NCBI GenBank assembly: GCA_937941745.1
Contig: CALDGV010000657.1
Span: 1-6,057, forward strand
Direction of reading: 5' to 3'
Source: an uncultured Prosthecobacter sp.
GTDB lineage: Bacteria > Verrucomicrobiota > Verrucomicrobiia > Verrucomicrobiales > Verrucomicrobiaceae
Length of the DNA stretch: 6,057 nt
Part shown: positions 1-5,905 of the stretch, in pieces
Position numbering within the stretch: position 1 is the first letter of the stretch
How the letters are laid out: each line of letters opens with the position of its first letter
Notes under the pieces: generated by a model
Told to the model about the DNA's origin: nothing
Seen by the model: the letters and a program-made list of their open reading frames with translations, nothing else
Database searches by the model: none
Translations under genes and position numbers: made by a program

Positions 1-243
1 CGCCATTTTCACGCTGCGGGCGGTACCGATGGCCAGCGCGACGACGACGCACATGACCAGTCCGCCGGAGAAGAACGGCGCGCTGCGGCCGAAGTAGCTG
101 AACAGGGCACCGCCGCAGATGAGAACCAGAGCCAGTGTGAAAAAGGCGTAGTCGAACCAGTAAATCCGCACGCGCTGCGGCTGGCGACGTGCTGGAGTCG
201 CTGTAGCGGCAATAATGAAAGGCGATGAAGGGGAGCGGTTCAT
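1..243 (-). CDS. Membrane protein of unknown family, 5' part only (runs off left edge)
   Basis: The minus strand is open from an ATG at 243-241 to the window edge, giving 81 residues with no stop. The first about 28 residues are Ser/Pro/Ala-rich and then basic (ARRQPQRVRIYWF). Two hydrophobic segments follow at about residues 30-51 and 57-74, separated by a short FGRSAPF loop. The basic N terminus before the first helix suggests that it stays in the cytoplasm. An in-frame TAA at 255-253 makes this ATG the first possible start. There is no Shine-Dalgarno sequence in front of it, but a promoter-like element ends only about 16 bases upstream, so the leader would be very short. I do not recognise the family from this fragment; it could be the start of a multi-pass transporter or a small membrane protein. 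That it is coding is supported by the uninterrupted frame, the clean membrane segments and higher G+C than the spacer beside it. The product is unknown. Confidence 0.65.
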   Translation of the reverse strand, partial: MNRSPSSPFIIAATATPARRQPQRVRIYWFDYAFFTLALVLICGGALFSYFGRSAPFFSGGLVMCVVVALAIGTARSVKMA

Positions 244-328
244 AGCAGTTGTTTATGGTTTATACTTAGTGCTACGTGCATTTCCAAGCCATTATTTAAT
301 TTTTCCTGATATTTTATAGCAGTTCTTT
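242..328. repeat. Pair of 13-base direct repeats flanking the putative promoter
   Basis: ATAGCAGTTGTTT (242-254) and ATAGCAGTTCTTT (316-328) are identical at 12 of 13 positions and lie 74 bases apart in the same orientation. One copy overlaps the start codon of the minus-strand gene and the other lies upstream of its putative -35 box. They could be regulator binding sites or a small duplication; the sequence does not decide between these. Confidence 0.3.
259..287 (-). promoter_or_regulatory. Putative sigma70-type promoter for the left-edge membrane protein gene
   Basis: Read on the minus strand, TTGGAA (287-282) is followed after exactly 17 bases by TATAAA (264-259). These match 4 of 6 and 5 of 6 bases of the sigma70 consensus. 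A transcript would begin near 252, leaving only about 8-10 untranslated bases before the ATG at 243, which fits the missing Shine-Dalgarno site. The surrounding DNA is AT-rich. This is a sequence match only. Confidence 0.4.
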
Positions 329-841
329 TGAACACTTATTGTGGAGTCTGATGGCTGATTGGGGCCGCGTTCGCTAAGGCAACGGCTGAACACTAGATCG
401 ACGCTTTTGCCTCTTCTGGGTGCTCAAATGAATCGCTCAACGAATCGGACTTGTCATTGAACCGAAGTATTTTCGCCAAAGCAGTATCAGGCGGATCATG
501 AATGGTCAGAAGACAGGAGCACCCAATGTCTCTTGATTGAGTTTCGATCGACAATTTGTGGCTACGAATAAGCGAGCCTCAACCGAGCGCAAAGTACATC
601 TTATCCGAAGTCTCGATGGTTGTTTGTGCTCGAACTGAAGTTGAATCGTAAAGTGATCCAGAAGCGATGCTGTCTGCTCTGATGCTGGATAACTTTTGTC
701 TTGTTCCTCACAAATGTCTCAAAAGCCCGTATTCACGGCAGAAAAGGGCTTGTTCGACTGTAAGCAGTCAGCTTGAGTGGCCGTTCGCTTTTTTGCTGAT
801 CATCACTTCACTCACACCATCAACCCAACCGACTCCACAAC
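288..841. other. Divergent intergenic spacer, no convincing gene
   Basis: This lower-GC stretch separates the left minus-strand gene from the plus-strand stator operon. The longest ATG-started frame (667-852, plus) would give 61 residues of low-complexity character and overlaps the well-supported start of the next gene, so I do not call it. Small structures visible are a 9-base inverted repeat (TGGGTGCTC 417-425 with GAGCACCCA 517-525), a 6-base stem AAGCCC/GGGCTT (723-728/746-751), and a tight hairpin GACTG-TAAG-CAGTC (756-769) followed after 19 bases by six T residues (789-794). None is strong enough to call a terminator or RNA. The operon promoter should lie here, but I found no well-spaced -35/-10 pair. 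Two long stop-free minus-strand frames overlap at 396-718 and are discussed as a possible decayed gene. Confidence 0.6.
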
Positions 842-2284
842 GTGAAATTTAAATGCCCCACCTGTGAAATGCAGCTAAAGCTCGAGCCTGAAATGGCCGG
901 CAAGGTTGTTCGCTGCCCCGGTTGCAGCACGAAGATCTCCGTGCCCTCAGATCTTGGTGCAGCGCTGCCTCCACCCTCAGGGCTCCCACCTCCTTCTAGC
1001 TTGCCTCCTCCTTCTGCGGGTGATTCCTGGGGGCGTGATGGTGAAACCTCCACTCATGAGGATGCATCTGCACACATGCAGAGCGCTTATGAGGAGCATC
1101 GCGCCGCACGCGGTGGTTGGGAGGAAAAGGATCCAGCCAACCCCAACGCCTTTGCAGCACTGGCCATCGGCGCTGTGGCCACTCTGGCCTGGTATGGCAT
1201 CCTCTTCCCGTTTGGCATGGGCGAATACGGCAAATCGCCCGTGAATGCCATGGACTACATCCATGATCTTTTCTATGAGCGCACCTGGGTGAACTACACC
1301 GAGACCTTCTTCTTCTTCTGGGCTGTCGGCATCCTTTATTTGAAGCTGCAGAAGCTTCGGCAGCAGAAGGCGGCGATGTATCTGGATGTGCTGCCGACAG
1401 ACATCAGCCAGGAGGTGAACGCCGAGAATGTCGGTCAGTTCATCGACCACCTTTACGGGCTTCCTGCCCGTCTGCGTGACAGCATGATGGTGAACCGCAT
1501 TCGCAAGGGCCTGGAGCTCTTTGAAATCCGCCAGAGCAATGGAGATGTGACGAACATGCTTGGCGCGCAGAGCAACATCGACAGTGCTCGCATTGGCGGC
1601 AGTTATGCCCTGACCAAGGTTTTCCTGTGGGCCATTCCGATCCTTGGTTTCATCGGAACCGTGCTCGGTCTGTCTCAAGCCATCGGCGGCCTCAGTCTCG
1701 ACATGAACGATGTTCCTAAAATGATGGCCTCACTCGGGGGCGTCACGAGCGGTCTCGGTACTGCCTTCGACACAACTCTTCTGGGTCTTGTTCTGGCCAT
1801 GTTCCTGAACTTCCCGATGAACCTTCTCGCCAAGGTTGAAGACGACAACCTCAACAACATCGACGCCTTCTGCAACGAAGTGCTGCTGCCCCGTCTCAAC
1901 GATGGTGGCGCGGGCTCTGCCGCCATCGCTGGTGATGCTGGCAATGTCATGGAAGTGCTGGTCAAGGCTGTCGCCGGCTCGCAGAAAGAGTTTCTCACCG
2001 ATCTCAACGCCTTGTCTGCCAAGATCAAAGATTACGCAGACAACCTTGATCGACGTGCTGCAGCGCACCAGGAGCATGTGGACACCCAGTTTGGTCAGGC
2101 AGTGAACCGCATGCGTGAGGATTTCACCACCGCCGTGACGGACGCCGTTAAGCAGAGCACGGAGTACAACCGAGCACTGGCCAGCGGCATCCAGAGCCTC
2201 AACAATGTCCTGAAGGAACTTGGCACGAAGCAAATCCTCATTCATCAGGTCAAAAAGAAGGGCTGGTTCAGCCGCGCTGAGTAA
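842..2284 (+). CDS. Zinc-ribbon MotA/TolQ/ExbB-family proton channel subunit (stator A subunit)
   Basis: This is probably the ring-forming channel subunit of a proton-driven inner-membrane motor. The GTG start at 842 is chosen because the zinc ribbon begins at once, and an in-frame stop at 797-799 with no ATG between leaves no better choice. Residues 1-35 hold a zinc ribbon with cysteines 5, 8, 25 and 28. A Pro-rich linker with three LPPPS units (42-58) follows. Predicted membrane helices are at about 103-125, 153-170, 257-283 and 303-329, with an approximately 85-residue loop between the second and third. This is MotA-like topology with a cytoplasmic N terminus. The family core is clear: IPILGFIGTVLGL (265-277) and AFDTTLLGLVLA (308-319). 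Thr273 and Thr312 fall where E. coli ExbB has its pore threonines 148 and 181. A helical cytoplasmic tail of about 110 residues (365-475) ends the protein. It is first in a three-gene operon, 25 bases before the next start. The family is secure; the driven process is unknown. Confidence 0.9.
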   Translation: MKFKCPTCEMQLKLEPEMAGKVVRCPGCSTKISVPSDLGAALPPPSGLPPPSSLPPPSAGDSWGRDGETSTHEDASAHMQSAYEEHRAARGGWEEKDPANPNAFAALAIGAVATLAWYGILFPFGMGEYGKSPVNAMDYIHDLFYERTWVNYTETFFFFWAVGILYLKLQKLRQQKAAMYLDVLPTDISQEVNAENVGQFIDHLYGLPARLRDSMMVNRIRKGLELFEIRQSNGDVTNMLGAQSNIDSARIGGSYALTKVFLWAIPILGFIGTVLGLSQAIGGLSLDMNDVPKMMASLGGVTSGLGTAFDTTLLGLVLAMFLNFPMNLLAKVEDDNLNNIDAFCNEVLLPRLNDGGAGSAAIAGDAGNVMEVLVKAVAGSQKEFLTDLNALSAKIKDYADNLDRRAAAHQEHVDTQFGQAVNRMREDFTTAVTDAVKQSTEYNRALASGIQSLNNVLKELGTKQILIHQVKKKGWFSRAE

Positions 2285-2309
2285 TCTCTGAAAGACTCCA
2301 ACTCTTCCC

Positions 2310-3200
2310 ATGGCCCAGCGACGAAAGTCCTCTGAAGGCGAAGTCTCACTCTTCCCCTTCCTCAGCATCCTGGCGTGCCTCATCGGTGCGCTGGTGCTGA
2401 TCATTTCCGCCCTTGTATCCGCCCAGGCTGGCAAGGCCGAAGGCAGGACGAAGGAGGAAATTCAGATGGCACAGGACTATCAGCGCATGATTCGGGAGAT
2501 GGAGGAGCGCAAAAAGCTGGATGTCGTTCTCAAGGAGAAGCTGGCCGAACTGGAGAAACTGCAAAAGGAGCTGGAAGACCGCCAGCAACGCTATCTCAAG
2601 CTTCGCAAGCTCCTCGATTCTTCGAAGGAAGTTCAGGAGCAGAACAAGCAGATCGCCGCAAACCTTCAGAAGGAGCTGGATGACCTTCTCGTTGAGATCG
2701 AAGGCCTGAAAAAACAGCAGGTGGAAAGCAAAAAGGTGATCGCAGAGCTGATGGCCGAGCTCAAAAAGCGTGAAGTTCCGCCGGACAAGAAGGTTCCTCC
2801 TGTGGTGGTTCAGCCTTCAGGCTCGGGCATGCCAGAGACGACAAAGGTTTACTTTGTGGAGTGTGCCACGGGTGCCTTGAAAATTCTGAATGCCTGGGGA
2901 GAGGGAGACTATCGCCTGGGTGCCACCGCTGAAGTCGTTGTGGCTGATCCGGTGTACAATCACTTCCTGACCGAGGTGGCGAAGGACAAGAACTCGCTCA
3001 TCCTTTACCTCATCCGCGATGATGGCCAGGGAGCCTTCAACAACGGCGCGGGTCGCGCTGAAGGAGACTACAACATCCGCATCGGCAAGCTGCCGATCCC
3101 TGGGCGTGGCCAGCTAGACCTGGCACTCTTTGACAAATACCGCGGCAAAGTTGCCGCACCACCCAAGACTGCTCCTGCGGCTGACAAACCCAAGAGTTAA
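2310..3200 (+). CDS. ExbD/TolR/MotB-like stator B subunit lacking the membrane aspartate
   Basis: This is a single-pass inner-membrane protein and probably one of two B-type partners of the upstream channel subunit. A short cytoplasmic N terminus (MAQRRKSSEGE) leads into a membrane helix at about 14-38 (PFLSILACLIGALVLII). A strongly charged coiled coil spans about 45-155, a Pro/Val linker 156-172, a compact C-terminal region about 176-275 begins with VYFVEC, and the tail is Ala/Pro/Lys-rich. In ExbD, TolR and MotB a membrane Asp carries the proton; here the aligned position is Ser19 and the helix has no charged residue. The next gene has Asp19 at the same position. There is no OmpA-type peptidoglycan-binding motif that I can see. 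The start lies 25 bases after the previous stop, with no Shine-Dalgarno sequence. The B-subunit assignment rests on N-terminal alignment with the downstream protein and on operon position. The function of the C-terminal region is unknown. Confidence 0.75.
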   Translation: MAQRRKSSEGEVSLFPFLSILACLIGALVLIISALVSAQAGKAEGRTKEEIQMAQDYQRMIREMEERKKLDVVLKEKLAELEKLQKELEDRQQRYLKLRKLLDSSKEVQEQNKQIAANLQKELDDLLVEIEGLKKQQVESKKVIAELMAELKKREVPPDKKVPPVVVQPSGSGMPETTKVYFVECATGALKILNAWGEGDYRLGATAEVVVADPVYNHFLTEVAKDKNSLILYLIRDDGQGAFNNGAGRAEGDYNIRIGKLPIPGRGQLDLALFDKYRGKVAAPPKTAPAADKPKS

Positions 3201-3218
3201 TCCTGTCCCACTTCTGAC

Positions 3219-4772
3219 ATGGCCAAGCGAAACAATGGCGGTGATGCCGAGCTAAACCTCGACTCCTTGATGGACGCGGTGACGAACGTCGTCGGTGTGC
3301 TCATGATTGTCTTCGTCGTGATGGCAATCAACACCGCACGCGTCATGCAGAAGATCCTTTCCGACCTGCCACCGGTCACAAAGGAGCAGCATGACGAGAT
3401 CAAGAAGCAGCATGAGCAGCTGCCGCCTCCGCCAGCCGATCCCAAGAAGCTGGAAGAGGACAAGAAGAAGGCCGAGCAGGACATGAAAAAAGCGGTCGAG
3501 CAGCTGCAGAGCGTGGACACCTCGGAAATGCAGCAGCAGATGAAGTTCATGGACCTCGAGAGCTTCCGCAAGAAGCTGGAGGAGGCCAAGAAGCAGCGCG
3601 AGCAGCAGCGTCAGGAGGTCGAGAAGCTTCTCGCCGAGGTGGAAAGGCTTAAGGCGCTGCTGGATCAGACGCCGGAGTTCAAGCCGGAGCCGCCGACCTA
3701 CGTGCGCCTGCCCAATCCTCGTCCATTCCCCGAGAAGCCTAACGAAACACGCATCCTGGTCGCCAAGCAGGGGGTACTCTTCCTCAATGAGAAGGAGTTC
3801 ATCCAGCCTGTGATCGACGGCTTGGACAAGGTCCGCAGCCAGCTCGAATACAAGGACGTGAAGATCGATCCTTTTGCGAAGATGCTGGAAGGCCTGCTTG
3901 GCTCGCCGCAGGCTGTGCGCGCCGCCTGGACGGAAATGGGGCCGCTCGTCAACACCTTCCAGATCGACCAGGTGGCCCAAGCCTACAAGATTTTGATGAC
4001 CGCAGGCCTGCCGGGCACAAGGCAGGTGCTGGGCGCCATTGGCAATCTCTCGCTGGCGACCCGGAGCAACATGCCGACTGTCGCGGAGGCCATCGTGGCC
4101 GCCACCAAGGGGGATTTCACCAAGTGGACTGCCCTGGATCCTTCGCGTGACCCAACCAAACCCGTGATCAAAGCCACCACATCAGCCGGCAAGGTCAATT
4201 TTGCCTGGGGCTCCCAGGTGGTGTCGGTAAAGAACACTCCGAAGGACATTGTGGACTACTTTGCCAAGGATCTGGGCGGCCTCGACAGCATCAAGAAGCT
4301 GAGCGACAACAAGGTAATCTATGACGCCTTCAAGGTGGCTGCCATGCTTGAGCGTGCGGCCTCCAGCCCGATGATGAGCGGGTCTTCCTACACGTTCAAA
4401 CCCACGGTGAAGCCGGGCAGCGTGTATGTGCAGCTCGCCCTGGTGCCCAAGGGAGGAGGCGGCGAAACGCGTGAACAGATCAAGGCTCAGGGCTCGGCCT
4501 ACCAGCGGCTGATGCGCCAGATTCAATCGGACAAGAACGGCGTGGCTATCTTCCAGGTCATGTCAGATGCATTCGAGACCTACCTGGAGGCCCGTAAAAT
4601 CGCGGATGACATTGGTGTTGCAGCCACCTGGGAGTTCCTGCCCAGGCTGGATCTCACGATGAATGTGCTTGGCTATGAAGTGCAGCGTTTTGCGGTGGCT
4701 GCCGTGAACACCCGTCCTGCTCCGAATGGCACGGCCGTGCGGATCACGGCTCCCAAGCGCACGCTGGACTGA
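3219..4772 (+). CDS. ExbD/TolR/MotB-like stator B subunit with conserved aspartate and extended periplasmic region
   Basis: This is the second B-type partner and the likely proton-carrying one. The N terminus (MAKRNNGGDAELNLDSLMDA) leads into a helix at about 14-37 with Asp19, followed by VTNVVGVLMIVFVVMAI. This resembles the LIDVVLVLLIIF-type signature of ExbD/TolR. A Lys/Glu/Gln-rich coiled coil spans about 55-150 with a Pro-rich break at 69-74. A proline-rich linker (152-174) precedes RILVAKQGVLFL. A long, mostly helical stretch of about 210-400 has no equivalent in the upstream partner. The C-terminal region, about 400-495, contains FQVMSDAFETYLEARKIA and WEFLPRLDL. At 517 residues it is several times longer than ExbD or TolR (about 140), so most of it must be periplasmic. 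It starts 18 bases after the previous stop and is the last gene before the hairpin at 4800-4825, so it closes the operon. The N-terminal family call is good; the periplasmic domains are unrecognised. Confidence 0.8.
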   Translation: MAKRNNGGDAELNLDSLMDAVTNVVGVLMIVFVVMAINTARVMQKILSDLPPVTKEQHDEIKKQHEQLPPPPADPKKLEEDKKKAEQDMKKAVEQLQSVDTSEMQQQMKFMDLESFRKKLEEAKKQREQQRQEVEKLLAEVERLKALLDQTPEFKPEPPTYVRLPNPRPFPEKPNETRILVAKQGVLFLNEKEFIQPVIDGLDKVRSQLEYKDVKIDPFAKMLEGLLGSPQAVRAAWTEMGPLVNTFQIDQVAQAYKILMTAGLPGTRQVLGAIGNLSLATRSNMPTVAEAIVAATKGDFTKWTALDPSRDPTKPVIKATTSAGKVNFAWGSQVVSVKNTPKDIVDYFAKDLGGLDSIKKLSDNKVIYDAFKVAAMLERAASSPMMSGSSYTFKPTVKPGSVYVQLALVPKGGGGETREQIKAQGSAYQRLMRQIQSDKNGVAIFQVMSDAFETYLEARKIADDIGVAATWEFLPRLDLTMNVLGYEVQRFAVAAVNTRPAPNGTAVRITAPKRTLD

Positions 4773-4799
4773 GCCTGAACTGCTGAGTGCAATCAGAAG

Positions 4800-4825
4800 G
4801 AAGGCGGGTTTCAGAACCCGCCTTC
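4800..4825. terminator. Bidirectional hairpin between convergent genes
   Basis: An 11-base perfect stem (GAAGGCGGGTT at 4800-4810, AACCCGCCTTC at 4815-4825) closes a TCAG tetraloop. It sits 27 bases after the stop of the stator operon and 27 bases after the stop of the convergent mrp gene, a symmetrical position for a shared terminator. Neither side has a long T tract (CATCGTT on the plus strand), so it is not a textbook intrinsic terminator and may also act as a 3' end stabiliser. Confidence 0.75.
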
Positions 4826-4852
4826 ATCGTTCGGACATCCGGTGAACGTGTT

Positions 4853-5905
4853 TTACGCTGCCACAACGCTGCGCAGCTTGGCTGCGACTTCGTGGAAGGT
4901 CTTGGAGGCGACGGACTGGGCCGTATCTTCGAGGGCGATGGGGTGGCCTTCATCGCCGGCTTCACGCACGTTCATTTCGATCGGCACCTGACCCAGCAGC
5001 GGAACGCCCAGCCGCCGGGCCTCATGCTCGCCACCTCCTTTGCCAAAGATGTGATACGTCTGTCCGTCACTTGGGCAGATGAAGTAGCTCATGTTCTCGA
5101 CGATGCCGAGGATGGGCACGTTCACCTTCTGGAACATCGAGCAGGCTTTGCGGGCATCAATCAAGGCCACTTCCTGGGGCGTGGTCACGATCACCGCTCC
5201 ATCCAAGGCCACTGTCTGCACGATGGTGAGCTGGATGTCTCCGGTGCCGGGAGGCAGGTCCAGTATCAGGTAGTCCAGGTCATCCCAGGCCACCTGTCTC
5301 AGGAACTGCTGGGTGTAGCGCGTGGCCACCGGGCCGCGCACGATCACCGGGCTGTCGTCATCAAGCAGAAAACCCATGCTGACCAGCTGCAGCCCGTAGC
5401 GCTCGATGGGCACGATCTGCTGCTCTTCATTCTGATAGGGCCGTTCGTTGCTGCCAAACATGTGGGCGATGCTCGGGCCATACAAATCGCAGTCACAAAG
5501 GCCCACTCGGGCTCCGGTCTTGCTCAAGGCCACGGCGAGGTTGCTGGCGACAGTGCTCTTGCCAACACCGCCTTTGCCGGAGGCCACGGCGATGATTTTC
5601 TTTACGCCGGGGATGCTGGATTTGGGCAGTTTCTCAGCGCCGCCCTGGTTCGGGTTCGGCGGCTCCTTGATGTCAAAGTTCAGGCGTGGCTCCGTCACAC
5701 CGGGCACCTGCTTCAGGGCATCCATGGCCTGCTCGTGGATGAGCCGAGGAATGTTGGGATCACGGGTCGCCACGGAGATTTCGACGGTCACCTTGCCGCC
5801 TTCCACCTGGATGCTCTTCACGAGGCCGAAGGAGAGAATGTCACGGCTGAAGCCAGGGTAGCGGACAGTGGCGAGCGCGGCGCGGATGTCGGATTCGGTG
5901 GGCAT
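4853..5905 (-). CDS. mrp: Mrp/ApbC-family P-loop ATPase, iron-sulfur cluster carrier
   Basis: Members of this cytoplasmic family bind a bridging Fe-S cluster as a dimer and pass it to apoproteins in an ATP-dependent way. I start it at the ATG 5905-5903 (350 residues). The MIP18/DUF59 domain begins directly there (ESDIRAALATVRYPGFSRDI, about 4-80). The 35 extra residues from the ATG at 6010 are low-complexity Ser/Arg/His/Pro and do not fit the family. The ATPase domain (about 100-345) shows the deviant Walker A SGKGGVGKS (109-117), DCDLYGPSI (138-146), DYLILDLPPGTGD (211-223) and VENMSYF (269-275). The usual CPxC cluster motif is degenerate: Cys277-Pro-Ser-Asp280. The DUF59 domain also lacks its common Cys (VATRDPNIP). 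The gene is convergent with the stator operon and shares the hairpin at 4800-4825, so co-transcription is excluded. The family is certain; Fe-S binding by this copy is less so. Confidence 0.93.
   Translation of the reverse strand: MPTESDIRAALATVRYPGFSRDILSFGLVKSIQVEGGKVTVEISVATRDPNIPRLIHEQAMDALKQVPGVTEPRLNFDIKEPPNPNQGGAEKLPKSSIPGVKKIIAVASGKGGVGKSTVASNLAVALSKTGARVGLCDCDLYGPSIAHMFGSNERPYQNEEQQIVPIERYGLQLVSMGFLLDDDSPVIVRGPVATRYTQQFLRQVAWDDLDYLILDLPPGTGDIQLTIVQTVALDGAVIVTTPQEVALIDARKACSMFQKVNVPILGIVENMSYFICPSDGQTYHIFGKGGGEHEARRLGVPLLGQVPIEMNVREAGDEGHPIALEDTAQSVASKTFHEVAAKLRSVVAA

Noticed and set aside
417..525. Nine-base inverted repeat TGGGTGCTC/GAGCACCCA as a mobile element end pair
   Set aside because: A 9-base match somewhere in a 600-base spacer is expected by chance about once, there is no target duplication, and the 91 bases between hold no transposase.
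756..794. Hairpin GACTG-TAAG-CAGTC with a downstream T run as a terminator or attenuator
   Set aside because: The T run starts 19 bases after a stem of only 5 pairs, so it does not have intrinsic terminator geometry.
667..852. Plus-strand 61-residue frame just before the operon
   Set aside because: Its composition is not protein-like, it overlaps the zinc-ribbon gene start in another frame, and it has no ribosome binding site.
977..2434. Minus-strand open frames of 233, 117 and 234 residues across the channel gene
   Set aside because: They are shadows of a high-GC gene with strong MotA/TolQ/ExbB motifs on the plus strand; their translations show no domain-like features.
3252..3980. Long minus-strand open frame of 242 residues, very Leu-rich
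   Set aside because: It is the antisense of the Lys/Glu/Gln-rich coiled coil of the B subunit, whose AAG, GAG and CAG codons read as Leu on the other strand. The plus-strand gene has clear family features.
842..4772. Assignment of the operon as a Zorya anti-phage system
   Set aside because: Only the channel and B-type partners are present. No helicase, nuclease or other Zorya effector gene lies in the window, and the B proteins show no OmpA-like domain.
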